DNA of 13,066 nt from UMGS1696 sp964558485 (GCA_964558485.1 CAZLED010000065.1:1-13066); one strand, 5' to 3'. Counted from the first letter of the stretch, positions 1 through 6,740 are shown. Numbers and translations: made by a program. The notes: generated by a model not told the origin, from the letters alone.

Positions 1-29
1 TTCAATTATCATCGCAATTCCTCTAGGAC

Positions 30-587
30 TTGCATTTGGTATTTTTACTGCATTCCGCAGCGGATTTTCGTTTCCTGAACAGTCTGCCCGGCAAGAAGCT
101 CATCGGCAAGGGCAACCACGACTTCTGGTGGTCCACCGTCAAAAAGATGCAGACCTTTCTTCGTTCCATTGAAGTAGAAAATATCGAATTTCTGTACAAC
201 AATGCCTACCGGGTCGAGGACAAGATCGTCTGCGGCACCCGTGGCTGGTTCATCGAAGAAGGCAAGCAGCGCTCCGTAAATCCGGTGGACTACGACAAGC
301 TGGTCTCCCGGGAGGCACAACGACTGACCCATTGCCTGACGGAAGCCTTGACTTTGCGGCAAGCGGACGAGGAGATCTTTGTTTTCCTGCACTTTCCGCC
401 GGTCTACGACAGCTTTGTGTGTCGGGAGATCGTGGAGGTGCTGCACCAATTCGACGTTCGTCACTGCTACTACGGCCACATCCACGGCACCTACAGCGCA
501 CCGTCCACAGCCGTCTTCGAGGATATTGCCTTCACCAATGTGGCTGCCGATTACCTGGATTTCCATCCGCTGCCCATCCGAAGCTGA
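30..587 (+). CDS. Calcineurin-like metallophosphoesterase, N-terminus missing
   Basis: C-terminal part of a calcineurin-like phosphoesterase, a family of two-metal enzymes that cleave phosphate esters. Counting from the TTG at 30, GNHD (residues 28-31) is the central metal-binding motif, the His of FLHFPP (residue 121) is a further ligand, and GHIHG (149-153) is the C-terminal histidine motif. Family members begin with a D-x-H and a GD motif in roughly 80 further residues, and neither is present here. Similarity to the family starts around residue 10 (from about base 57). The frame is closed upstream by a TAG at 24-26, so the gene does not simply run off the window edge, and the bases before ~55 read as another protein in another frame. 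The TTG start is only formal, with no ribosome binding site. As it stands the product would lack half of its active site. The substrate cannot be told. I am confident of the family and unsure whether the truncation is biological. Confidence 0.8.
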   Translation: MHLVFLLHSAADFRFLNSLPGKKLIGKGNHDFWWSTVKKMQTFLRSIEVENIEFLYNNAYRVEDKIVCGTRGWFIEEGKQRSVNPVDYDKLVSREAQRLTHCLTEALTLRQADEEIFVFLHFPPVYDSFVCREIVEVLHQFDVRHCYYGHIHGTYSAPSTAVFEDIAFTNVAADYLDFHPLPIRS

Positions 588-658
588 GTTTTTTCCATTT
601 TTTGTCCATTTCACCAGAAACTTTTACATTTTTGTCAAATACTTTTCGATTTTTTGCC

Positions 659-687
659 TTGACTTCTGCCGCAAAAAAATGTACAAT
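659..687 (+). promoter_or_regulatory. Sigma-A promoter of tig
   Basis: A -35 box TTGACT (659-664), a 17-nt spacer and a -10 box TACAAT (682-687) put the transcription start near 694, leaving a leader of about 60 nt before trigger factor. It lies in an AT-rich stretch (588-680) that otherwise holds nothing recognisable. I found no hairpin terminator for the phosphoesterase gene there. It probably drives tig and, in part, clpP and clpX. Confidence 0.8.
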
Positions 688-752
688 GTAGAAAGCTATG
701 TAAAACGTGGAGCGTATCGCTCTTATCTATACCATTTGGAGGAATAACAACC

Positions 753-2066
753 ATGAGTCTGAAGAACACCGAAAGCATCGCTGTCAATCAATATAAAGTG
801 ACCTTTGATGTAGACCACGCCACCTTTGAAGGTGCGATCAACAAGGTTTACAAGCGCCAGGTCAAGAACATCTCCATCCCCGGCTTCCGCAAGGGCAAGG
901 CGCCCCGTGCCATCGTGGAAAAGATGTACGGCAAGGAAGTCTTCTATGAAGATGCCATCAACGAAGTGATCCCGGATGCGTACACCGCCGCTATCGAAGG
1001 CTTCGAAAAGACCATCGTGTCTCAGCCCGAATTTGACGTGGAGACCATCGACGAAAACGGCGTTGTGCTGACTGCCACCTTCTTCACCAAGCCCGATGCA
1101 AACATCGCCGACTACATGGGTCTGGCTGTTACCCGCACCGTGAAGGAAGCTACCGACGCTGAGGTAGACGAAGAGCTGTCTCACGTACAGAACCGGAACT
1201 CCCGTATGATCGAGATCACCGACCGTGCTGCCGCTATGGACGACGTGGCCAACATCGACTTCGAAGGCACCATCGACGGCGTTCCCTTTGACGGCGGCAA
1301 GGCTGAGGGTCACACACTGAAGCTGGGCTCCGGTCAGTTCATCCCCGGCTTTGAAGAACAGATCGTTGGCAAGAACATCGGCGAATCCTTTGACGTGACC
1401 GTGACCTTCCCGGAAGATTACCACGCCGAAGAGCTGAAGGGCAAGGAAGCTGTATTCCACTGCAAGCTGAACGGTCTGAAGTTCAACGAGCTGCCTGCAC
1501 TGGACGATGATTTCGCCAAGGACGTTTCCGAATTTGACACCCTGGACGAATACAAGGCCGACATCAAGGCAAAAATCCAGGAGAACCACAACAAGCAGGC
1601 CGACAACGAAGTAGAAGAACAGATCATCAAGGCGCTGAACGAAAAGCTGGAAGCTGAGATCCCGGAATGCATGTACGAGAACGAGACCGAAAACTTCGTT
1701 CGTGACTACGACAACAGACTGCGGATGCAGGGTCTGGACCTGTCCACCTACTTCAAGTACACCGGCATGGATCTGGACACCCTGCGCAAGAATATGCGTC
1801 CCGATGCTGAACGTCAGGTAAAGACCAGACTGGCTCTGGAAACCATTGCCAAGCTGGAAGGCATCGTAGCCTCCGACGAAGAGATCGAAGAAGAATACAA
1901 CCGTCTGGCTGACGCTTACAAGATGGAAGTAGAAAAGATCAAGGCTGCCGTTGCTGCCGACGCGATCGCCGAAGACCTGAAGGTCAAGAAGGCCATCGAC
2001 CTGGTCAAGGAAAAGGCCGTTGTGACCGAAGCAGCAGCTTCTGACGAAGCCGCTGACGCTGAATAA
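753..2066 (+). CDS. tig: Trigger factor (ribosome-associated chaperone)
   Basis: Trigger factor binds the ribosome at the polypeptide exit tunnel and shields nascent chains; it also has peptidyl-prolyl isomerase activity. The 437-residue length is typical. The N-terminal ribosome-binding domain (about 1-115) carries the signature loop GFRKGKAP at residues 44-51. The FKBP-type isomerase domain spans about 160-245, with DFEGTIDG, GSGQFIPGFEEQ and the closing FHCKLNGLK strand. The helical C-terminal substrate cradle follows and ends in an acidic, Ala-rich tail (EAAASDEAADAE). The ATG at 753 is supported by GGAGG at 738-742, 10 nt upstream. It is followed after 116 nt by clpP and then clpX, a gene order conserved in many bacteria that couples folding to proteolysis. 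Codon use favours the preferred codons of a well-expressed gene. The identification is secure. Confidence 0.97.
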   Translation: MSLKNTESIAVNQYKVTFDVDHATFEGAINKVYKRQVKNISIPGFRKGKAPRAIVEKMYGKEVFYEDAINEVIPDAYTAAIEGFEKTIVSQPEFDVETIDENGVVLTATFFTKPDANIADYMGLAVTRTVKEATDAEVDEELSHVQNRNSRMIEITDRAAAMDDVANIDFEGTIDGVPFDGGKAEGHTLKLGSGQFIPGFEEQIVGKNIGESFDVTVTFPEDYHAEELKGKEAVFHCKLNGLKFNELPALDDDFAKDVSEFDTLDEYKADIKAKIQENHNKQADNEVEEQIIKALNEKLEAEIPECMYENETENFVRDYDNRLRMQGLDLSTYFKYTGMDLDTLRKNMRPDAERQVKTRLALETIAKLEGIVASDEEIEEEYNRLADAYKMEVEKIKAAVAADAIAEDLKVKKAIDLVKEKAVVTEAAASDEAADAE

Positions 2067-2085
2067 TCCAAAACGAACACGCATA

Positions 2086-2139
2086 CAATGCCGCTGTCTT
2101 TGTGTTGTCCCACCTGGGGCATACTGAGCGGCGGCATTG
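2086..2139 (+). other. Inverted repeat in the tig-clpP spacer
   Basis: CAATGCCGC (2086-2094) and its exact complement GCGGCATTG (2131-2139) form a 9-bp stem, which a few wobble pairs extend inward around a loop of about 30 nt. There is no T-run after it, so it is not a standard intrinsic terminator, and I see no convincing promoter in the spacer. It may be an RNA-processing or stability element that sets clpP levels relative to tig. That role is inference; only the pairing is seen. Confidence 0.55.
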
Positions 2140-2182
2140 CGCATTATCGAATCATTACCCATTTAGGAGGTTAGAAAACGAT

Positions 2183-2767
2183 ATGGCACTTGTACCTACC
2201 GTCATTGAACAGACCAACAGAGGGGAACGGGCATACGACATTTACTCCCGTCTGCTGAACGACCGCATTGTTTTTTTAGCCGATGAAGTGAATGACGTAA
2301 CGGCCTCTCTGGTCGTAGCACAGCTTTTGTTCCTGGAATCCCAGGACCCCGACAAGGACATTTCCCTGTACATCAACAGCCCTGGCGGCTCTGTGTCCGC
2401 TGGTATGTCCATCTACGACACCATGAATTTCATCAAGTGTGACGTGAGCACCATCTGCATTGGCATGGCCGCCAGCATGGGTGCATTCCTGCTGTCCTCC
2501 GGCGCCAAGGGAAAGCGTCTGGCACTGCCCAACAGTGAGATCATGATCCACCAGCCGCTTGGCGGAACCCAGGGGCAGGCCACGGACATCAAGATCCATG
2601 CTGAGCACATCCTGCGCACCCGGGACACCTTGAACGGCATCCTGGCAAAGAACACCGGCAAGTCACTGGACGAAATTGCCAGAGACACCGAACGGGACAA
2701 CTTCATGACCGCTGCCCAGGCCTGCGAATATGGTCTGATCGACAAAGTGATTGAACACCGCATTTAA
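2183..2767 (+). CDS. clpP: ATP-dependent Clp protease proteolytic subunit ClpP
   Basis: Serine peptidase of the S14 family. Fourteen subunits make a barrel that degrades proteins fed in by AAA+ unfoldases such as ClpX. The protein has 194 residues, the usual length. The catalytic triad is visible: Ser98 in GMAASMGAF, His123 in EIMIHQPLGG and Asp172 in DTERDNFM. The oligomerisation and oxyanion region NSPGGSV is at 65-71. The reading frame is open further upstream, to 2102, but AGGAGG at 2165-2170 points to the ATG at 2183, and residues from there (ALVPTVIEQTNRGERAYDIYSRLL) match the family N-terminus. It lies between tig and clpX in the same orientation. The last codons and the stop codon are part of the 5' arm of a perfect hairpin that extends into the spacer. 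The identification is secure. Confidence 0.98.
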   Translation: MALVPTVIEQTNRGERAYDIYSRLLNDRIVFLADEVNDVTASLVVAQLLFLESQDPDKDISLYINSPGGSVSAGMSIYDTMNFIKCDVSTICIGMAASMGAFLLSSGAKGKRLALPNSEIMIHQPLGGTQGQATDIKIHAEHILRTRDTLNGILAKNTGKSLDEIARDTERDNFMTAAQACEYGLIDKVIEHRI

Positions 2768-2800
2768 GTTCGTTACGTTTCACGTAACGAACTTAAATGC
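2760..2800 (+). repeat. Perfect 19-bp hairpin overlapping the clpP stop codon
   Basis: Bases 2760-2778 pair without a mismatch with 2782-2800 around a 3-nt loop (TTC). The 5' arm contains the last clpP codon and its TAA. The stem contains TTACGT (2773-2778) and ACGTAA (2782-2787). There is no T-run after it, so it is not a classical terminator. It stands directly in front of a second hairpin (2802-2829) built on the same hexamer. Confidence 0.85.
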
Positions 2801-2801
2801 T

Positions 2802-2829
2802 CACAAATTACGTTAAAACGTAATTTGTG
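2802..2829 (+). repeat. Second perfect hairpin, 13-bp, in the clpP-clpX spacer
   Basis: Bases 2802-2814 pair perfectly with 2817-2829. In practice the innermost A/T pairs will open to give a loop of four or more bases. TTACGT (2808-2813) and ACGTAA (2818-2823) sit in the arms, as in the preceding hairpin, but the flanking stem sequence is different. It is one base downstream of the first hairpin and is not followed by a T-run. The rest of the spacer, 2830-2930, holds a 6-bp hairpin at 2900-2914 and no convincing promoter. Confidence 0.8.
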
Positions 2830-2943
2830 TGTCCAAGTAAATTGCGTTGATCGTAGCTTGTGTATCCGAGATAGTTCCGCAGGGCGTACCCATATGCCCA
2901 CACTTTGTAAGTGTTCACAATATAGAAAGGTTTAACCAATACA

Positions 2944-4278
2944 ATGGCTCAAACGACTTCCGGGGGTAGAGGACGGATGAAGATCACGCCTACCTGCTCC
3001 TTTTGTGGTCGAAGCGAAGAGGATGTATCCTTCCTGATCCCTTCTGCCACCGGGCTGTATATCTGCGACAAGTGCGTAGAGGCCTGCAACGATATTATTT
3101 TTGACCAGATGGAGTATTCGACAGAGAAGTCCAAGGAAGGTCTTTCCGGCGATCATCTGCCCACTCCCAAAGAAATGAAAGCAACGCTGGATGAATATGT
3201 CATCGGCCAGGACGAAGCCAAGACCGCTTTGTCCGTAGCGGTGTACAACCATTACAAGCGTCTGCTGTACAACGACAAACGTGCCAAGCTGAAAAATGCC
3301 AATCGACGTGCGAAGACTGCCGATGCTTGTGACGTGGCTGACACGGATATCCTTGACGATGTAGATATTCAAAAGAGCAATGTACTGCTGATCGGTCCCA
3401 CCGGCGTGGGCAAGACCTTCTTAGCCCAGACCCTGGCGAAGACCTTAGAGGTGCCCTTTGCCATTGCGGATGCCACGACCCTGACGGAAGCCGGGTATGT
3501 GGGTGAGGACGTGGAGAACATCCTGCTGCGGTTGATCCAGGCTGCGGACTTTGACGTAGAGCTGGCAGAGCGTGGGATCATCTACATCGATGAGATCGAC
3601 AAGATCTCCCGGCGCAGCGAAAACCGTTCCATCACCCGGGACGTATCCGGTGAAGGTGTCCAGCAGGCGCTGCTGAAGATCCTGGAAGGAACCGTTGCCA
3701 ACGTACCACCGCAGGGTGGTCGGAAGCATCCGAACCAGGAGTTCATCCAGATCAACACGGAGAATATTCTGTTCATCTGCGGTGGTGCCTTTGACACGCT
3801 GGATCAGCTGATCGAGCAGCGGAAGGGCCAGACCGGCATGGGCTTCAACGGAGAGATCAAGACCAAGGAAGACAAGCAGAAGACCGCCGTCTACAAGGAA
3901 GTGACCGCCCACGACATCGTGAAGTTTGGTCTGATCCCGGAGCTGGTGGGACGTCTGCCGGTGATCGTAGGTCTGGAAAATCTGGACTGCGAAGCTTTGG
4001 TGCGGATCCTGCAGGAACCCAAGAACGCCATCACGAAGCAGTACAAAAAGCTGTTCGCCATGGACAACGTGGATCTGCAGTTCACAGACGATGCCCTGCA
4101 CGCTGTAGCGGAGCTTGCCATTGAGCGGAACACCGGTGCCCGTGGTCTGCGTTCCATCCTGGAAGAAGTGATGACGGACATCATGTTCGAGATCCCGTCC
4201 CGGAACGACATTGCCACCGTGACCATCACCCGGGAGACCATCAAGGACAAGAAGCCGCCGGAGATCACGGTAAGGTAA
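2944..4278 (+). CDS. clpX: ATP-dependent Clp protease ATP-binding subunit ClpX
   Basis: Hexameric AAA+ unfoldase that recognises tagged proteins, unfolds them with ATP and threads them into ClpP. It has 444 residues. The zinc-binding domain holds Cys18, Cys21, Cys41 and Cys44. Walker A is GPTGVGKT (151-158), pore loop 1 is GYVG (184-187), Walker B is IIYIDEID (212-219), the RKH pore loop is at 260-262 and the sensor-2 motif GARGLR is at 398-403. The ClpP-docking tripeptide is MGF (299-301) instead of the common IGF. The linker between the zinc domain and Walker A (about 112-143) is somewhat long. AGAAAGG at 2924-2930 serves the ATG at 2944. An in-frame ATG at 2977, directly before the zinc domain and preceded by a purine-rich stretch, is a possible alternative start. 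It follows clpP after a hairpin-rich spacer and is closed by a terminator; no lon gene follows. Confidence 0.97.
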   Translation: MAQTTSGGRGRMKITPTCSFCGRSEEDVSFLIPSATGLYICDKCVEACNDIIFDQMEYSTEKSKEGLSGDHLPTPKEMKATLDEYVIGQDEAKTALSVAVYNHYKRLLYNDKRAKLKNANRRAKTADACDVADTDILDDVDIQKSNVLLIGPTGVGKTFLAQTLAKTLEVPFAIADATTLTEAGYVGEDVENILLRLIQAADFDVELAERGIIYIDEIDKISRRSENRSITRDVSGEGVQQALLKILEGTVANVPPQGGRKHPNQEFIQINTENILFICGGAFDTLDQLIEQRKGQTGMGFNGEIKTKEDKQKTAVYKEVTAHDIVKFGLIPELVGRLPVIVGLENLDCEALVRILQEPKNAITKQYKKLFAMDNVDLQFTDDALHAVAELAIERNTGARGLRSILEEVMTDIMFEIPSRNDIATVTITRETIKDKKPPEITVR

Positions 4279-4291
4279 GAAGTCAGAAATC

Positions 4292-4337
4292 AGAAGTTGC
4301 CAGGCAGGATGTATCTCCTGTTTGGCACTTCTTTTTT
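4292..4337 (+). terminator. Intrinsic terminator after clpX
   Basis: The 5' arm 4292-4309 pairs with 4316-4332 (AGAAG with CTTCT, TGCCA with TGGCA, CAGGA with TCCTG), with one bulge and a few wobble pairs. A run of six T follows at 4332-4337. It ends the tig-clpP-clpX block 14 nt past the clpX stop and separates it from the ECF transporter gene. Confidence 0.85.
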
Positions 4338-4358
4338 GCGTGACTTTTGATTCCCCTC

Positions 4359-4387
4359 TTGACAAATTCCCAGCGATATGGTATACT
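4359..4387 (+). promoter_or_regulatory. Strong sigma-A promoter of the ECF transporter gene
   Basis: Consensus -35 TTGACA (4359-4364), a 17-nt spacer, an extended -10 TGG (4379-4381) and TATACT (4382-4387). The predicted start is near 4394, which leaves a leader of about 160 nt before the ATG at 4557. So strong a promoter ahead of a single small membrane protein suggests that expression is controlled after initiation, in the leader. Confidence 0.85.
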
Positions 4388-4393
4388 ATTCCA

Positions 4394-4552
4394 CAAGAAG
4401 TCCGGGGAGCAGGAAGCTTTTCGGCAACCAATGGATTTGGCGACCGTTGTATTCGGCGTTTGTCCAGTTTTTTGTCACATAATATTTTGTATATCGTATC
4501 AGGAAGATACTGCCCTATGGTAGGGTAGGTATCTTCTTTTTCTTTCAGGAGG
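4394..4552 (+). promoter_or_regulatory. Riboswitch-like leader with attenuator, class not recognised
   Basis: The leader falls in two parts. The first (about 4394-4480) is GC-richer and repetitive: TTCGGCAACC, TTTGGCGACC and TTCGGCGTT follow one another, and several short pairings are possible (CCAA with TTGG, CAAC with GTTG). I could not match it to TPP, FMN, cobalamin, THF, preQ1, purine, SAM or T-box consensus elements from memory. The second part is an expression platform. GTATC at 4496-4500 can pair with GATAC at 4506-4510, which is the 5' arm of the terminator at 4503-4541, so the two structures exclude each other. Ligand-controlled transcription of the downstream transporter is the simplest reading; the ligand is unknown. 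A protein-bound attenuator is the alternative. Confidence 0.55.
4503..4541 (+). terminator. Leader terminator (attenuator) before the ECF gene
   Basis: GAAGATAC (4503-4510) pairs perfectly with GTATCTTC (4529-4536). The stem continues with TGCCCT (4511-4516) against AGGGTA (4522-4527), with one bulged G and a 5-nt loop, about 14 bp in all. Five T follow at 4537-4541. It ends only six bases before the AGGAGG of the next gene, so it terminates ahead of that gene and not behind the previous one. Confidence 0.8.
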
Positions 4553-4556
4553 TCAT

Positions 4557-5102
4557 ATGCGAAAGCGCACCCATGTTTCCCTGTCCATCCGTCATCTGGT
4601 CTATGCGGCACTGTGCCTGGCGGTGGCGTTGCTGCTGCCGTTTCTGACCGGTGGGATCCCCCAGATCGGTGGGATGCTTTGTCCCATGCATTTGCCGGTG
4701 CTGCTGTGCGGTCTGCTCTGTGGTCCCTACTGGGGAGCGGCTGTGGGGCTGGTATGTCCACTGCTGCGGCACATGCTGTTCTCCATGCCACCACTGCTGA
4801 CTGCCATCACCATGACGGCGGAGCTGGCTGCCTACGGATTTTTCGCCGGGCTGTTTTATCGGATACTGCATAAGCTGTTGCCGACCCGACCCACGGCGGC
4901 TGTCTATGGATCGCTGCTGCTCAGTATGCTGGCCGGTCGGCTGGTCTGGGGCTTGGCGTCGGTGCTGCTGATGCTGGCCGGACGTACCACCTTCTCCATC
5001 GGCGCCTTTTGGGTCAGCGGCTTTGTAACGGCCTGGCCGGGCATCGTGGTGCAGCTGATCCTGATCCCGGCGATCTGGCGTGCGGTGATGCGGCAGAAGT
5101 GA
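4557..5102 (+). CDS. ECF transporter S component (vitamin/cofactor-binding membrane protein)
   Basis: A small, very hydrophobic 181-residue protein with about five to six membrane segments: roughly 12-31, 40-57, 59-71, 79-104, 114-140 and 150-174. It resembles substrate-binding S components of energy-coupling factor importers (PF12822-like), which bind a vitamin or precursor and share a general EcfA/EcfA'/EcfT motor encoded elsewhere. Family-like features are the basic N-terminus running into an Ala-rich first helix (RHLVYAALCLAVALLL), the CPMHLPVLLCGLLCGPYWG segment (42-60) and the SMPPL loop (76-80). AGGAGG at 4547-4552 precedes the ATG by only 4 nt. The gene is alone in its transcription unit and sits behind a riboswitch-like leader, which fits uptake of a metabolite sensed by RNA. 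The substrate cannot be named from the sequence. The family call is fairly sure. Confidence 0.8.
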   Translation: MRKRTHVSLSIRHLVYAALCLAVALLLPFLTGGIPQIGGMLCPMHLPVLLCGLLCGPYWGAAVGLVCPLLRHMLFSMPPLLTAITMTAELAAYGFFAGLFYRILHKLLPTRPTAAVYGSLLLSMLAGRLVWGLASVLLMLAGRTTFSIGAFWVSGFVTAWPGIVVQLILIPAIWRAVMRQK

Positions 5103-5186
5103 CACCGGTTTTGTCGCACTTGTTGGATTTGTGCATTTTACCCGAACATTTCCCCATATTTTGTGCAATTTCCTATACTTTTTTTC

Positions 5187-5215
5187 TTGAACTGTTGCCT
5201 TATTTGTGGTATAAT
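5187..5215 (+). promoter_or_regulatory. Sigma-A promoter of the solute-binding lipoprotein gene
   Basis: -35 TTGAAC (5187-5192), 17-nt spacer, extended -10 TGG (5207-5209) and a perfect TATAAT (5210-5215). Transcription should start near 5222, about 36 nt before the chosen ATG. The stretch between the ECF gene and this promoter (5103-5186) is AT-rich, with no convincing terminator. Confidence 0.85.
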
Positions 5216-5257
5216 ATGCTGAATACAATTTTACCATTACGATGAGGAGCAATGCTT

Positions 5258-6727
5258 ATGAAACGCAAGACGATCTCTTTGCTGCTGCTGATCTCTATGC
5301 TGGCGTCCTTTGCCGTATCCTGCGGCAGTACCACCGACTCCACGGAGACCCAGGCGAACACAGCAGACACCACGCCTACCGAAACGGAACCGGTGGACAC
5401 TTCTTCCCACACCGATCTGCCGGAAGACTTAGACTTTGCCGGTGCCTCTTACCGGATCCACAACCTGACTTCCACGTCCTACTACGACACCATCGTGGCC
5501 TTTGAGCAGACCGGCGACAACCTGAACGACACCATCTACACCCGTGACCAGAAGCTCATGCAGGAGCTGAATTTCGTCTTTGAGGAGACCAAATCCGAGG
5601 AAGATGCCCATGGTGCGCTGGTGAAGTCCACCAAGAACCTGATCATGGCCGGAGACGACTCCTATGATATGTACGTGCTGGTAGACTGGTCCGGCTATTC
5701 TGTGGCACAGGAGGGCTATGCGCTGCCTGTGAACGACCTGCCCTACATCGACACCGACCGGGAATACTACTCCCAGTCCATCCAGGACAACCTGTCCATC
5801 CAGGGCAAGCTGTTCTTCCTCATGGGCGACGACAACCTGTCCACCTACGACAGCACCAACGTACTGCTGTTCAACAAGGAAATGGCCATCGATCTGGACC
5901 TGGCCGACCACTATGAAACGGTGCTCTCCGGCGACTGGACCCTGGATCTGATGCAGGAAAACATGACCCTGGCCACCTACGATGCAGACGGAGACGGCGC
6001 ATGGACGGATAGTGACCGGTACGGCATCACGTCCCACTCCAAGCAGATGCTGCCGGTGTTCTGGGTGGCATCCGATATGCGTGTTATCGAAAAGGACGAA
6101 AACGACCTGCCCATCTTCACCTTAGCTTCCAACGAACAGTTTGACACCATGTACACCCGGCTCATGAATATGATGCACAACGACCACCTGCTGTTCATGT
6201 CCGACAACTTCCCGGACTATGCGGACAACACCCTGTTCAAGAACGGCAATGCCCTGTACAATGTGGTTCGTGTGGCGTTCATGCACTTCTACCGGGACAT
6301 GGACATCAACTACGGCATCATTCCCTTCCCCAAGTACGATGCGGAGCAGGCCGAGTATTGCAGCCGTACCGAGGGTGCGTACATCCACGTATTCCCGGTT
6401 ACCCTGACCCAGAAGGAGCTGGCAGGGGCCGTGACCGAGGCAATGGCGTGTGCGTCCCACAACGATGTGGTGCCGGTGTACTACGATGTGGTGCTGAAGA
6501 GCAAGTACAGCCGGGACGAAAACTCCACCAAGATGCTGGACATCATCTACGGCAACCGGATCTATGACCTGGCCGATACCCTGTTCTGCGGCACCATCCG
6601 GGACGGTATCTTCGCCAAGAAGTTCAAGGCGGCCGACATGGATCTGCAGAGCACCATCGCTTCTATGACCAAGACCGTGGAAAAGACCATCGCCGATTAC
6701 GTAGGCGCCTTTACCACCGAAGAATAA
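5258..6727 (+). CDS. Extracellular solute-binding lipoprotein, carbohydrate ABC type
   Basis: Probable substrate receptor of an ABC sugar importer, tethered to the outer face of the membrane. From the ATG at 5258 it has 489 residues. A lipoprotein signal peptide MKRKTISLLLLISMLASFAVSC leads to the lipidated Cys22, and a Thr/Ser/Asp/Glu-rich linker runs to about residue 50. The rest resembles family-1-like binding proteins of gut Clostridia, including an acidic D-x-D-x-D-G loop (DADGDGAWTDSDRYG, near 243-257) that looks able to bind calcium. An ATG two codons earlier (5252) is only 2 nt from the GAGGAG at 5244-5249, whereas 5258 is 8 nt away and is preferred. No permease or ATPase gene adjoins it, and it has its own promoter and terminator, so the transport partner must be encoded elsewhere. 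The ligand is unknown. Confidence 0.82.
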   Translation: MKRKTISLLLLISMLASFAVSCGSTTDSTETQANTADTTPTETEPVDTSSHTDLPEDLDFAGASYRIHNLTSTSYYDTIVAFEQTGDNLNDTIYTRDQKLMQELNFVFEETKSEEDAHGALVKSTKNLIMAGDDSYDMYVLVDWSGYSVAQEGYALPVNDLPYIDTDREYYSQSIQDNLSIQGKLFFLMGDDNLSTYDSTNVLLFNKEMAIDLDLADHYETVLSGDWTLDLMQENMTLATYDADGDGAWTDSDRYGITSHSKQMLPVFWVASDMRVIEKDENDLPIFTLASNEQFDTMYTRLMNMMHNDHLLFMSDNFPDYADNTLFKNGNALYNVVRVAFMHFYRDMDINYGIIPFPKYDAEQAEYCSRTEGAYIHVFPVTLTQKELAGAVTEAMACASHNDVVPVYYDVVLKSKYSRDENSTKMLDIIYGNRIYDLADTLFCGTIRDGIFAKKFKAADMDLQSTIASMTKTVEKTIADYVGAFTTEE

Positions 6728-6740
6728 TATCCATATTCCA

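Noticed and set aside
723..2162. Long minus-strand open frame of 479 codons opposite tig
   Set aside because: It is the shadow of the trigger factor gene: tig has full domain motifs, a promoter and a ribosome binding site, while the antisense frame has no recognisable domain and is rich in V/L/F/G as expected from the codon bias.
2760..2829. Reading the twin hairpins as intrinsic terminators or as a CRISPR-like array
   Set aside because: There is no T-tract after either stem and only two non-identical units without spacers, so neither fits.
2830..2930. Separate promoter for clpX (TTGATC followed by GATAGT)
   Set aside because: Only four of six matches in each box, far weaker than the other promoters in this window, so it cannot be supported.
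4394..4500. Assignment of the leader to a TPP, THF or cobalamin riboswitch because the gene is an ECF transporter
   Set aside because: The invariant core sequences of those classes as I remember them (for example CTGAGA for TPP, or the B12 box) are not seen, so naming a class would be a guess.
3445..4794. Minus-strand open frame of 449 codons spanning the end of clpX and the start of the ECF gene
   Set aside because: It runs through the clpX terminator, the ECF promoter and the leader, and its translation shows no domain; it is a coincidental open frame.
5103..5186. Terminator for the ECF gene from GCAC/GTGC pairing near 5116-5134
   Set aside because: Only four pairs with a long loop and no uninterrupted T-run; too weak to call.
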